A stretch of DNA of 64,000 bases from DAIOEK01 sp963721445 (lineage in GTDB: Bacteria; Chloroflexota; Anaerolineae; Anaerolineales; Anaerolineaceae): positions 558,001 through 622,000 of the forward strand of contig CAVRIZ010000008.1 in assembly GCA_963721445.1 (NCBI GenBank), in the 5' to 3' direction. The translations under genes and the position numbers were made by a program. The notes beneath the pieces were generated by a model. The model worked only from the letters and a program-made list of their open reading frames with translations, made no database searches and was not told the DNA's origin. Of this stretch, positions 9,932-18,406 are shown one piece after another (positions within the stretch are counted from its first letter, which is position 1; each line of letters opens with the position of its first letter).

Positions 9932-9957
9932 AAAAGCCCGGTCACGGGCTTTTTTTT
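9932..9957 (+). terminator. Rho-independent terminator after the GT2 gene
   Basis: AAAAGCCCG (9932-9940), loop GTCA, CGGGCTTTT (9945-9953), followed by more T. It lies between convergent genes; in the minus direction the tail is TTTTGTGATTTTT, so it may also stop recJ transcription less efficiently. Confidence 0.85.
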
Positions 9958-9961
9958 GTTT

Positions 9962-11666
9962 TCAGGCGGAATGAATATCCTTGATCCGTAGCTGGGGGTT
10001 GGAAATGCCATTAAAGGTATTCTTCTCAAAACTAAACAGGATGTCAATCTTATCAGAAAGGTCGTCTGCCAAATAACCAAATCCAAAGGCAATGGCATCA
10101 AATTTAACCAATCCTTGCTGCAGAGTCATTTTTAGATGTTTCAACTCGGCTCCGATCGGTCGTTTTGTCACAACATTAATCGATCGACTTACCAAATATG
10201 GTTCCGGGTTACCATATCCAATCGGCTGTAATAACTCCAGGCTTTTGAGTAAATCCATACTTAGGTCTTTGAAAGTCACTTCCGCATCCGCATGAATTAT
10301 TGGAATAAGTTCCAAAGTGTTTAATTCGCGATAGGCGATCGCTTTCAACCGGTTCTTTAATTCTTCCAGATTCTTATTGGGAACTGTGAAACCGGCTGCG
10401 GCTGCGTGTCCGCCATGACGAATAAGCAGGTCACGGCATTCGTCCAACGCATCTGTGATATGAAACTCGGGGATGCTCCGGCAGGAACAACGGGTAGTCT
10501 CCACATCCATTTTTCCAACCACCGCTGGGCGGTAAAACTGGTCAGCCAGACGGGAAGCCGCCAGTCCAACAATGCCCTCGTTAAAGTCCGGGGCTACGAC
10601 AAAAAGGATCAAGTCCGATTCGGGGCTGCCTGTTATTGCTTCAATTGCTTTTTGTTGAGTAGTACGAGTCAGTTCCTGACGATCGACATTGCTTTGATTC
10701 AAATTTCTTGCGAGCTCGATCACCCTTCCTGGATTAGTGCTTTCCAAAAGCTCGAAAGCGTCCATCGCGGTTTTTAAACGACCAGCCGCATTTAACCTGG
10801 GGCCCAGAGTAAACCCGATATCGGTTGCCGATGTGTTTGCAATTGGTAATCCGGCTACCTTGGCTAGATTCCTTCAGACCGATCCTTCTCCCGGACCGAA
10901 TGACTTGCAGACCTGCACGAACCAAGGCTCGATTTTCACCAACCAGTGGAGCCAGGTCCGCAACCGTGCCCAACGCCACCAGATCCAGCCACCGTTCGGC
11001 GTACTCAACTGGAGATCCCATCCGCATCAGTACTGCCTGTGCCAGTTTTAAAGCGACACCTACCCCGGCCAGGTCCTTTGATGGATATTCATCTCCCTCT
11101 TGTTTTGGATTAATTACCGCGAACGCCTTTGGAATAGTATCTAACGGGTGATGATGATCTGTAATGATCAAGTCAAGACCATTCTTGTTTGCATAATCAG
11201 CTTCGACCATGGAGCGAATTCCACAATCGACCGTGATTACCAATCTAACACCAGTATCGAGAAAAGTTTTCAATGCATCCGTGTTCAGCCCATAACCTTC
11301 CTCAAACCTGTCCGGTATATAGGCTGTAACTTCGGCTCCGTACGGTTTGAGCAATTCGACGAGCAGCGCGGTTGCAGTCACACCATCCACATCATAATCA
11401 CCATAAATGATGATCTTCTCATTCTGGTTGATTGCAGAGACGATGCGATCGACCGCTTTTGCCATTCCTAATAGCAGGAAGGGGTCTGGCAAAATATAAT
11501 CGGCTCCAAACAGGTAATCCTGCGCCGCTTTCGCTGTTGTAATACCCCTGTTGTAGAGAATGTTTCGAAATATGGGCGGGTAGTCCGCAAGGACATTGAA
11601 AACACCCGGATCGATCGCCGGGCTGATATCCCATCTTTTTAATTTGTGTTCGGGAGAAATTGTCAT
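9962..11666 (-). CDS. recJ: Single-stranded-DNA exonuclease RecJ (frameshifted)
   Basis: 5'-3' ssDNA exonuclease of RecF-pathway and mismatch repair, DHH phosphoesterase family, about 567 residues. The N-terminal part carries IIYGDYDVDGVTATALL (motif I), ITVDCGIRS, IITDHHHP (the DHH motif) and GVGVALKLAQ; the C-terminal part carries RHGGHAAAAGF (DHHA1 Gly-rich motif) and the RecJ OB-like region. The frame breaks at about 10866-10870: ...RRIGLKE must join LAKVAGLPIANTS...GFTLGPRLNAAGRL in the next frame, so one base is extra. The start at 11666 overlaps the alr stop by four bases (ATGA), so alr and recJ are coupled. Confidence 0.88.
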
Positions 11667-12781
11667 TGTTCTCCGTAATAGAGGCGGGGAATCCGTGCAG
11701 CCAAGCCACAAATGACTTCATAATTAATGGTTCCCCACCGGTCAGCGATTTCTTCAGCCGTGATCGTTTCACTTCCCTGACTGCCTAAAAGAACCACTTC
11801 GTCACCAATAGCCGCATCAGGGATAGTATCCAATTGCAACATACACTGATCCATGCAAACACGCCCGACGACAGGAACTCGCTTGCCATGGACTAACGCA
11901 AAATTGTTGGTTATTCTTCGGAAACCATCCGCATATCCAATTGCAATCGCTCCAATTCGTTCTGATGATCGGGTTGTATAAATATGACCATAACTGATTC
12001 CACGACCAGGCGGAAAAAGATTGACCGAGGTTAGGCGAGTCTTCCAGGTAACAGCAGGTTTTATCCCGGCGGGGAGTGGTGTTTGTGTCGATGGATGACA
12101 CCCATAAAGTGCTATTCCCGGGCGGACCATATCGTACCGAGCCTGGGGATAATTGAGAATTGCGGCTGAGTTGGCAGCATGGATATAACGCAGTGAATGC
12201 CCTGCCTGGCGAACACCGGTCAACATGTGATCAAATTTTTCGATTTGTTCAGTAGTTGTGCCAGATTGAGGTTCATCCGCCCTTGCGAAATGAGTAAAAA
12301 TGCCTTCGATGTTAATCTGTGAGTATGGCTTAAGCAATTGGATGAGTTCAATGGTTTTATCAGGTGACACACCCAATCGGCTCATGCCGGTATCGACCTT
12401 AATATGGAGATGAAGCTTTTTATTTGCCTTTGATGCTATATCAGCATATGCCTTGCCTACAACAGTATCGTAAACCGATAAACGGATTTCGAAATGGATT
12501 GCATCCTTGACTTGAGATGGAGAAGTGAACCCTAATACCTGGATAGGGCAACCCAAACCAGCCTGGCGTAATGCCAGCGCTTCTTCAAGTCGTGCAACGC
12601 CCAGCCAGGATGCACCACCAGCCAATGCTGCTTTTGCGATTTCAACCGCACCATGCCCATACCCATTAGCTTTTACAACCGCCATTACATCGGTCTTACT
12701 GATGCGCCTAAGTTCGTGGACATTTTGCCTTATTGTATCCAGGTCGATCTCCAACCAGGCGGTATATCCGTTTGAGTTCAT
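11663..12781 (-). CDS. alr: Alanine racemase
   Basis: PLP-dependent fold-type III enzyme (372 residues) that makes D-alanine for peptidoglycan. The PLP lysine lies in VMAVVKANGYGHGA near residue 35; HIKVDTGMSRLG and the catalytic-Tyr region ISYGHIYTT follow, and VCMDQCML is the family's conserved C-terminal motif. The start at 12781 is preferred over 12826 because the protein family begins about there and the promoter -10 box ends 7 bases upstream. The two starts cannot both be used from that promoter. It is divergent from tgt and overlaps recJ. Confidence 0.92.
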   Translation of the reverse strand: MNSNGYTAWLEIDLDTIRQNVHELRRISKTDVMAVVKANGYGHGAVEIAKAALAGGASWLGVARLEEALALRQAGLGCPIQVLGFTSPSQVKDAIHFEIRLSVYDTVVGKAYADIASKANKKLHLHIKVDTGMSRLGVSPDKTIELIQLLKPYSQINIEGIFTHFARADEPQSGTTTEQIEKFDHMLTGVRQAGHSLRYIHAANSAAILNYPQARYDMVRPGIALYGCHPSTQTPLPAGIKPAVTWKTRLTSVNLFPPGRGISYGHIYTTRSSERIGAIAIGYADGFRRITNNFALVHGKRVPVVGRVCMDQCMLQLDTIPDAAIGDEVVLLGSQGSETITAEEIADRWGTINYEVICGLAARIPRLYYGEQ

Positions 12782-12788
12782 GGGTGAA

Positions 12789-12817
12789 AGTATATACCGG
12801 CTTGCAGGCAGGGTCAA
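12789..12817 (-). promoter_or_regulatory. Promoter of alr-recJ, leaderless type
   Basis: On the minus strand TTGACC (12812-12817), exactly 17 bases, then TATACT (12789-12794). Seven bases later is the alr ATG (12781), so transcription would begin at or within a base of the start codon. Confidence 0.7.
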
Positions 12818-12833
12818 CTGAAGCATATTCGAT

Positions 12834-12862
12834 CTGCATGAGGGATTGAACCCGTTTATAAT
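12834..12862 (+). promoter_or_regulatory. Promoter of tgt, leaderless type
   Basis: Perfect TATAAT at 12857-12862, six bases before the tgt ATG (12869). The matching -35 position (12834-12839, CTGCAT) is weak; TTGAAC at 12846 is too close to act as one. It is divergent from the alr promoter. Confidence 0.6.
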
Positions 12863-12868
12863 TTACCC

Positions 12869-13996
12869 ATGTCAATTTTCTCTTATGAATTATTGGCGCA
12901 AGATGGTGCTGCGCGGGCGGGCATATTTCACACACCCCATGGAGATATCCCCACCCCCATCTTCGCACCGGTCGGAACCCAGGCGACGGTCAAATCGCTC
13001 ACTCCGCAACACTTATTGGATTTGGATGCGAGCCTGGTCCTGGCGAATACCTATCACCTTTGGTTACGACCGGGTGATGAACTGATTCAGGAAATGGGTG
13101 GATTGCACAAATTTATGCAATGGCCACGTCCCATGCTAACTGATTCAGGAGGGTTTCAGGTTTTCTCGCTCGCCGGAATGCGAAAGATAGATGAGGACGG
13201 CGTTACTTTCAAAAGTCATATCGATGGCTCAAACCAAAGACTTACTCCTGAGAAATCAATTCAGATTCAACAGAATCTGGGCGCTGACATCATCATGGCG
13301 TTCGATGAATGTGCTCCACCACATGACCGAGATTACAACATCCAGGCGATGAAAAGAACCCACGCCTGGGCTGAAAGATGCATCAAAGCCAAAACCAGAG
13401 ATGACCAGGCATTATTTGGTATTATCCAGGGGGGGATCTTTCCGGATCTGAGAATTGAATCTGCGCAGATAATCGGAAAAATGGGATTCGACGGAATTGC
13501 AATTGGCGGTTTATCGGTGGGTGAGTCAAAAGAGGAAATGAATCAAACGCTGGATACACTTCAACCCCTCCTTCCAGTAGATAAACCCCATTATTTGATG
13601 GGTGTCGGCTCACCTGAAGATCTGGTAAACGGAGTACTGAGAGGAATCGATATATTCGATTGCGTTCTTCCAACTCGTTTGGCACGTCACCAAGCTGCCA
13701 TGACCCATACCGGCAGGATCAATATTCTCAACGCTACCTACGCGCATGATTCTCGACCCATCGATTCAAAATGCAGCTGTTACACCTGCAGATCCTTCAC
13801 AAGGGCTTATCTTCGTCACCTTATAGTGGCAAAGGAAATGCTCGCTTCTACTTTGTTATCCATCCATAATATTCACACTTTGCTATCACTCGTTAGAGAG
13901 ATGCGCCAGGCGATTCTTGACCATAATTTTAAGGATTACGCGGAAAAGTATCTCGAAAATTATTTTCATAACACTCGCGAAGAAGGGGTAAGCTAA
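12869..13996 (+). CDS. tgt: tRNA-guanine transglycosylase (queuosine pathway)
   Basis: Exchanges G34 for preQ1 in tRNAs with GUN anticodons. It has 375 residues, the normal bacterial length. Motifs are LTDSGGFQVFSL (nucleophile-side substrate loop), FDECAPP (active-site region), GGLSVGE, GVGSPEDLVNGVLRGIDIFDCVLPTRLARHQAA (central conserved block with the nucleophile Asp) and the zinc site CSCYTCRSFTRAYLRHL. It heads a plus-strand run with uppP six bases downstream and a coupled lipoprotein gene. Confidence 0.96.
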   Translation: MSIFSYELLAQDGAARAGIFHTPHGDIPTPIFAPVGTQATVKSLTPQHLLDLDASLVLANTYHLWLRPGDELIQEMGGLHKFMQWPRPMLTDSGGFQVFSLAGMRKIDEDGVTFKSHIDGSNQRLTPEKSIQIQQNLGADIIMAFDECAPPHDRDYNIQAMKRTHAWAERCIKAKTRDDQALFGIIQGGIFPDLRIESAQIIGKMGFDGIAIGGLSVGESKEEMNQTLDTLQPLLPVDKPHYLMGVGSPEDLVNGVLRGIDIFDCVLPTRLARHQAAMTHTGRINILNATYAHDSRPIDSKCSCYTCRSFTRAYLRHLIVAKEMLASTLLSIHNIHTLLSLVREMRQAILDHNFKDYAEKYLENYFHNTREEGVS

Positions 13997-14001
13997 ATTC
14001 C

Positions 14002-14826
14002 ATGACTATTATTCAATCGATCCTGCTCGGCATCATTCAGGGGCTGACAGAATTTCTGCCCATTTCCAGTTCCGCCCATCTGGTTCTGGTACCCTATTGG
14101 CTCAACTGGCAAATTCCGGCAGAAGAAAGCTTTATTTTCAATGTACTGGTCCAACTGGGGACCCTGGCAGCGGTCATTATTTACTTCTGGAAGGATTTGA
14201 TCGCCATTATTTCGGATACTATTAAGGGACTAATTGCAAAAAAACCATTCGAGAATCCTTCCGCTCGGTTAGGCTGGTGGATCATACTGGCTACAATCCC
14301 AGCTGGAATCTTCGGACTCCTCATCAAAGACCAAGTGGAAGCTGCATTCAATAGTCCAATGCTGACAGCGATATTCCTCCTGGTTACTGCTGTATTGCTC
14401 ATCCTGGCCGAATGGATTGGAAAACGCGAAAAAACTATTCCGCAAATGACCTGGTTGGATGCACTCATTGTGGGCATATTCCAGGCAATTTCCATCTTTC
14501 CGGGTGTCTCGAGATCTGGCGCAACCATTACAGGGGGAATGCTGCGTAAATTCACTCGCCCGGAAGCCGCTCGATTTTCATTTCTGCTTTCGATCCCGAT
14601 TATGATCGCTGCAGGCGGATTAGCTACTGTAGATCTGTTAGGACTTCCATCTCTGCGTACTTTTTTGCCAACAGTTCTGGTCGGATTGATGGTTGCGGGC
14701 GTGGTTGGCTACCTTAGCATTCGATGGTTGTTACAGTATCTGATTCGACATTCCTTTTTGGGATTTTCATTCTATTGCATCGGGATCTGGTTTATCACAT
14801 TTCTGGTGACTGTGATAAGGGGATGA
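14002..14826 (+). CDS. uppP: Undecaprenyl-diphosphatase UppP/BacA
   Basis: Integral membrane phosphatase (274 residues, about eight helices) that recycles undecaprenyl pyrophosphate for cell-wall synthesis; overexpression of this family gives bacitracin resistance. The two signature motifs are present: GLTEFLPISSSAHLVL near residue 14 (the Glu-rich and PISSSAH repeat) and FPGVSRSGATITGGML near residue 168. The gene begins 6 bases after tgt and its stop overlaps the next start (ATGA). Confidence 0.96.
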   Translation: MTIIQSILLGIIQGLTEFLPISSSAHLVLVPYWLNWQIPAEESFIFNVLVQLGTLAAVIIYFWKDLIAIISDTIKGLIAKKPFENPSARLGWWIILATIPAGIFGLLIKDQVEAAFNSPMLTAIFLLVTAVLLILAEWIGKREKTIPQMTWLDALIVGIFQAISIFPGVSRSGATITGGMLRKFTRPEAARFSFLLSIPIMIAAGGLATVDLLGLPSLRTFLPTVLVGLMVAGVVGYLSIRWLLQYLIRHSFLGFSFYCIGIWFITFLVTVIRG

Positions 14827-15551
14827 AAACTAAATTCTCGGCAGTTTTGTTGATAGTAGGCTGGATTCTCTCAGCCTGTCAACCGGCAGTTATGGCTCCG
14901 CTGCCGGCAATCATCACCCCTTTGCGAATAGTTCTGACTCCCAATAATGGGCTTTTTGCAGGTTTGATCGAACGCTGTACCGCCGAGTTACCCGAGGTTA
15001 CTGCGGTTGTGGATATCATACCCTATTTCGAAATAAAAACCGCCGTCTTTGATCTGGCGATAACCAGTGGAGAAGGGTTAACGGATTACGTCTATTCGTT
15101 GTGGGAAGACCAGTTGGTATTGATTGTCCACCCATCCAATCCTGTGGATTCTTTGACCGCAGATCAAATTTCTGGAATTTTTGGGGGGTTCTACCCGTCC
15201 TGGCAATCGATAATTCCCGATCAGACTGGGGAAGAATCAAACAAGGCGATCCAGGTTTTTTCATTTTCTCAAACGGATGATCTGGGAAAGATATTTTTTA
15301 ACGAATTAATCGGAGAGAATATTCTCAGCCTGCGTGCTTTTTCCCCGCCTGATCCGCAGGAGATGGTTAAGGCGGTTTCAAGTGATTCAATGGCAATCGG
15401 TTATATTCCTGCAACATGGATGACCAGCGCCGTAAAAAAGATAGATACCCCCCGGGAAATTAATTACCAAGTTCTGATGAGCACTCTCAAGGAACCTGAA
15501 GGTGGATTGCGAGAAATGATGGGGTGCCTGAAGAATAAAATCGAGAAGTAG
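14823..15551 (+). CDS. PstS-like substrate-binding lipoprotein
   Basis: 242 residues with a lipoprotein signal (LLIVGWILSACQP; lipidated Cys about residue 16). The body resembles PBP-like phosphate/molybdate-type binding domains: FDLAITSGEGL, LVLIVHPSNPV, LTADQISGIFGG and the late AIGYIPATWM segment. The start at 14823 is chosen over 14724 because the signal peptide begins there and the ATG overlaps the uppP stop (ATGA). No ABC permease is next to it, so it may be an orphan binding protein; the ligand is unknown. Confidence 0.8.
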   Translation: MKTKFSAVLLIVGWILSACQPAVMAPLPAIITPLRIVLTPNNGLFAGLIERCTAELPEVTAVVDIIPYFEIKTAVFDLAITSGEGLTDYVYSLWEDQLVLIVHPSNPVDSLTADQISGIFGGFYPSWQSIIPDQTGEESNKAIQVFSFSQTDDLGKIFFNELIGENILSLRAFSPPDPQEMVKAVSSDSMAIGYIPATWMTSAVKKIDTPREINYQVLMSTLKEPEGGLREMMGCLKNKIEK

Positions 15552-15573
15552 TGATAAAAATTATACAGAGATT

Positions 15574-15804
15574 ATGACCAAAGAAAAAACAACATCTAAT
15601 CCGGTAACTATTGTCCTGCGCGGAAAGGAATATACTTTTCCCGCCAACCTCTTTGTTCATCAGGCGTTTAAAAGGATGGGGTTGACCAGTGAAAGCTACC
15701 TGGTAGTCCGGAATGGGGAGGTCGTCACCGAAGATACGTTATTGTATGCTGGAGATCATGTCCGAGTCGTGCCGGTGATTTCGGGAGGAAGCGATACCCT
15801 ATGA
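15574..15804 (+). CDS. ThiS/MoaD-like sulfur carrier with C-terminal tail after Gly-Gly
   Basis: Ubiquitin-fold sulfur carrier of 76 residues (FPANLFVHQAF, LVVRNGEVV, LYAGDHVRVVPVISGG). Carriers of this family are adenylated and thiocarboxylated on a terminal Gly-Gly. Here the diglycine is at residues 71-72 and four residues (SDTL) follow, so the protein would need trimming before activation. The stop overlaps the start of the TtuA-like gene (ATGA), which makes this its likely sulfur donor (TtuB role) in tRNA 2-thiolation. TATACA lies six bases before the ATG, but no -35 box is seen. A thiamine (ThiS) role cannot be excluded. Confidence 0.82.
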   Translation: MTKEKTTSNPVTIVLRGKEYTFPANLFVHQAFKRMGLTSESYLVVRNGEVVTEDTLLYAGDHVRVVPVISGGSDTL

Positions 15805-16736
15805 GATGCCGGTCCTGCGGACAAACCGCGTCCATCAATATGCCACAACACAGGTTGGCATTATGCAAAACGCATTTTCTGGATTGGTTTTGTGAACAGA
15901 CAGAGCGAACAATCCATAAATATAAAATGCTTACAAAAGGGCAACCTGTCCTGGTGGCAGTCTCCGGCGGAAAAGATTCCCTTGCCTTATGGGATGTATT
16001 AATCCGGCTGGGCTATCAAGCGGATGGACTCCATATCGATCTCGGTATTGAATCGGATGATCATTATTCGTCGCGATCATTGGAATTCACATCCCATTTT
16101 GCAGAGCAAAATCACGTCAATTTGCATGTAATTCGTCTACAGGAACATTATGGGAAGAATATCACTGGGTACATTCGAGCTGGTGATCATGGGCAGAAGC
16201 GTCCTTGCTCAGTTTGTGGACTGATCAAGCGCAGGTTATTCAATATCTTTCCGCGGGATCATGGATATACAGTCCTGGCTACCGGTCACAACCTGGATGA
16301 TGAAGCGGCGGTCTTGTTCTCCAACACATTGAATTGGAATCTGGACCTGCTTTCCAGGCAGGGTCCCATCCTTGCCGGTTCTGAATTCTTCACCACCAAG
16401 ATCAAACCGTTTTGCCGATTTTATGAAAGAGAAACCGCTGCATATACCCTTATGCGGGGAATCGAGTATATCGAAGATGAATGCCCTTTTTCAGTCGGAT
16501 CGCGAACTAATTTCAATAAAACATTATTAAACCAACTTGAAAAAGAGCAGCCAGGGGCAAAATTATCATTTTATAACGAGTTCATTAAACAAAGACAGGC
16601 TGGATTCCTTCGATCGCTCGAAAACCAACCTGTTGTAATGACACTCTGTCCGGAGTGCGGGGAGCCCACGACATCTACCGGAAAATGTGCATTCTGTAAG
16701 TTAATCGATCAAACCCGCTACGCCGTCTCCAGGTAG
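15801..16736 (+). CDS. ttuA: TtuA/NcsA-type tRNA 2-thiolation enzyme
   Basis: PP-loop ATPase of the TtcA/TtuA family (TIGR00269-like), 311 residues. It adenylates a uridine in tRNA and inserts sulfur (U54 in Thermus TtuA, U34 in NcsA). The N-terminal zinc site is C3-x2-C6 with C22 and H25. The PP-loop SGGKDS is at residues 55-60, and CSVC plus a later Cys would hold the Fe-S cluster. ATGHNLDDEA is a conserved active-site segment. A C-terminal zinc ribbon (CPECGEPTTS...CAFC) closes the protein. It is coupled to the ThiS-like gene and overlaps glnA tail to tail by 19 bases. Which uridine is modified cannot be told. Confidence 0.92.
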   Translation: MRCRSCGQTASINMPQHRLALCKTHFLDWFCEQTERTIHKYKMLTKGQPVLVAVSGGKDSLALWDVLIRLGYQADGLHIDLGIESDDHYSSRSLEFTSHFAEQNHVNLHVIRLQEHYGKNITGYIRAGDHGQKRPCSVCGLIKRRLFNIFPRDHGYTVLATGHNLDDEAAVLFSNTLNWNLDLLSRQGPILAGSEFFTTKIKPFCRFYERETAAYTLMRGIEYIEDECPFSVGSRTNFNKTLLNQLEKEQPGAKLSFYNEFIKQRQAGFLRSLENQPVVMTLCPECGEPTTSTGKCAFCKLIDQTRYAVSR

Positions 16737-18055
16737 TGTTCCACTTCCCAGTCAGTCACGCGAATTCGGTATTCTTCCCATTCCGCCTGACGAGAGCGAA
16801 CAAATGCCTCATATAATACAGGTCCGATGGATTCTTTTACTACTTTATCTTTGTCAAGCTCAACCAGGGCTTCTTCCAACGAGCCGGGTAATTCTTTGAT
16901 CTTCATCCGTTTTCGATCTGCTTTCGTTAGCTCATACACGTTCACATTATTCAACGGTTCCGCGGGGATCAACCCCTTTTCAATTCCATCCAGGCCTGCA
17001 GCCAGAATGGCGGCAAAGGCCAGGTAAGGGTTGGACGATGGATCGGGACAGCGAAGTTCCGCCCGGACCGCATTATTTTGCCCGGGTTGGAATCGTGGAA
17101 TTCGGATGAGGGCGGAACGATTCGTCTGCGCCCACCCGACATAAACGGGTGCTTCGTATCCGGGGACCAGTCGCTTATACGAGTTTACGGTCGGAGCGAC
17201 GAGCGCCGAAAATCCCCTGGCATGAGCCAGTTGACCGGCGATAAATCCATAAGCCATTTTAGATAAATGAAATTTATCTTTGGAATCGTAGAATAGATTA
17301 TTTCCCTTTTTATCCGACAGGGATTGATGACAATGCATTCCCGAGCCGTTAATTCCGAAAATAGGTTTGGGCATGAAGGATGCGACCAGCCCATTTTGTT
17401 CCGCAATTGCTTTAACGGTATATTTCAAAGTGAGCACGTTATCGGCGGTATGAACAGCCTCCGCAAAGCGGAAATCGATTTCGTGTTGGCCTAAGGCTAC
17501 TTCATGATGGCCAACTTCCACGTCCAACCCCATGCTGATTAGCGCTTGCATTAATTCAGTCCGTACCCGAACCGCTTCGTCATTGGGGGAGAAATCAAAA
17601 TAGCTGCCGACATCATGGGGAACTGGGTGGATCATCTCAGTACCATTTTTTCTGAGCAGGAAAAATTCTGGTTCCGGACCTACATTGAATACCCAGCCTT
17701 TTTCTTCAAGGCGTTTCGTGCAGCGTTTCAGCATACCCCGGGGATCACCTTCGAAAGGCTGTCCATCAGGTGTGTAGATATCGCAGAAGAATCGTGCCCT
17801 CTTTAATCCCTCAGGCGACCAGGGAAGGACGGCATATGTTTCAGGATCCGGTCGAAGATGCATATCGCTTTCTTGTATACGGGCAAATCCTTCCACGGAG
17901 GAACCATCAAACCATATCCCATCGTCGAGCGCAGTTTCCAACCGCTCAACCGGCGCATCCAGCGATTTCACCACGCCATTCACATCGGTGAACTGGTAGG
18001 AGATGAATTTTACGTTATCATTTTTAACCTTGAGTAATAATTCTTTCTTATCCAT
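16718..18055 (-). CDS. glnA: Glutamine synthetase, type I
   Basis: Dodecameric GSI, 445 residues, making glutamine from glutamate, ammonia and ATP. Motifs are WFDGSSVEGFARIQESDM (N-terminal), GPEPEFFLL (metal Glu), VEVGHHEVALGQHEIDFRF, NGSGMHCHQSL (ATP/metal site) and FQPGQNNAVRAELRCPDPSSNPY. The start at 18055 has GGAGGG upstream; a longer reading to 18154 adds non-homologous residues. The length is that of GSI-alpha enzymes, which usually lack the adenylylation loop; I did not find the usual adenylylation-site sequence. Regulation is probably transcriptional (dyad at 18091-18112). Confidence 0.96.
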   Translation of the reverse strand: MDKKELLLKVKNDNVKFISYQFTDVNGVVKSLDAPVERLETALDDGIWFDGSSVEGFARIQESDMHLRPDPETYAVLPWSPEGLKRARFFCDIYTPDGQPFEGDPRGMLKRCTKRLEEKGWVFNVGPEPEFFLLRKNGTEMIHPVPHDVGSYFDFSPNDEAVRVRTELMQALISMGLDVEVGHHEVALGQHEIDFRFAEAVHTADNVLTLKYTVKAIAEQNGLVASFMPKPIFGINGSGMHCHQSLSDKKGNNLFYDSKDKFHLSKMAYGFIAGQLAHARGFSALVAPTVNSYKRLVPGYEAPVYVGWAQTNRSALIRIPRFQPGQNNAVRAELRCPDPSSNPYLAFAAILAAGLDGIEKGLIPAEPLNNVNVYELTKADRKRMKIKELPGSLEEALVELDKDKVVKESIGPVLYEAFVRSRQAEWEEYRIRVTDWEVEHYLETA

Positions 18056-18090
18056 TCCTGTACCCTCCGGTGCGGATAATATAAAAACAC

Positions 18091-18112
18091 CTGGACAATA
18101 TCGGATGTCCAG
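18091..18112 (-). promoter_or_regulatory. Inverted repeat upstream of glnA (candidate operator)
   Basis: Perfect 7-bp arms CTGGACA (18091-18097) and TGTCCAG (18106-18112) separated by 8 bases. It covers the -35 position of the glnA promoter, whose -10 box is probably TATTAT (18076-18081) and which has no good -35 box. A DNA-binding dimer acting there is inferred; its identity is unknown. Confidence 0.55.
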
Positions 18113-18137
18113 TGTGATGGGCATTGGGTGTTCGCTG

Positions 18138-18340
18138 AAAAAAGACCCCACCATGCCGTGTGTTGCAGGGTTTTGAACCTGCTTTCGCAGGACGGGATGT
18201 ACCCGGTAACTTTGCCTTGACCGAAGTCTATCGCATTATTATCGAAAGGTTGATCCCATTTTTTAAGGTGTTGGCTCAAAACGTGAGAGCAACATCACGA
18301 ACACAGCAGGGCAATTACCTTATACCACGATTTTATGGGG
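18138..18340 (-). ncRNA. ssrS: 6S RNA
   Basis: About 200 nt on the minus strand, starting near CCCCAU (18340) and ending with GUGGGGUC plus six U (18138-18143). The ends pair (CCCCA with UGGGG). Inside, GUUUUGAGCC pairs imperfectly with GGUUCAAAAC, and GCAACACACG pairs with CGUGAUGUUGC with one bulge, giving a long interrupted rod. The 3' part GGUUCAAAACCCUGC...CGGCAU and the 5' parts UGUUCGU and UGAGCC resemble E. coli 6S RNA in order and spacing. A -10-like TATACA lies at 18342-18347. 6S RNA binds the housekeeping RNA polymerase by mimicking an open promoter. It fills the glnA-thpR gap. The call rests on structure and remembered consensus, not a covariance search. Confidence 0.7.
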
Positions 18341-18371
18341 ATGTATAGATAATTATTAATCACCCGGTTTC

Positions 18372-18400
18372 TTGCCGGATAAACTTACCTGTGATAAGGT
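18372..18400 (+). promoter_or_regulatory. Possible promoter of thpR
   Basis: TTGCCG (18372-18377), 17 bases, TAAGGT (18395-18400), then six bases to the ATG at 18407. No ribosome site lies before the gene, which fits a leaderless start, but the -10 box is poor. Confidence 0.4.
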
Positions 18401-18406
18401 TGCGGT

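Noticed and set aside
18160..18190. Possible tRNA-like T-arm (GGTTCAAAACCC) on the minus strand
   Set aside because: The stem does not pair as a T-arm and no acceptor or anticodon arm is present; the sequence belongs to the 6S-like RNA.
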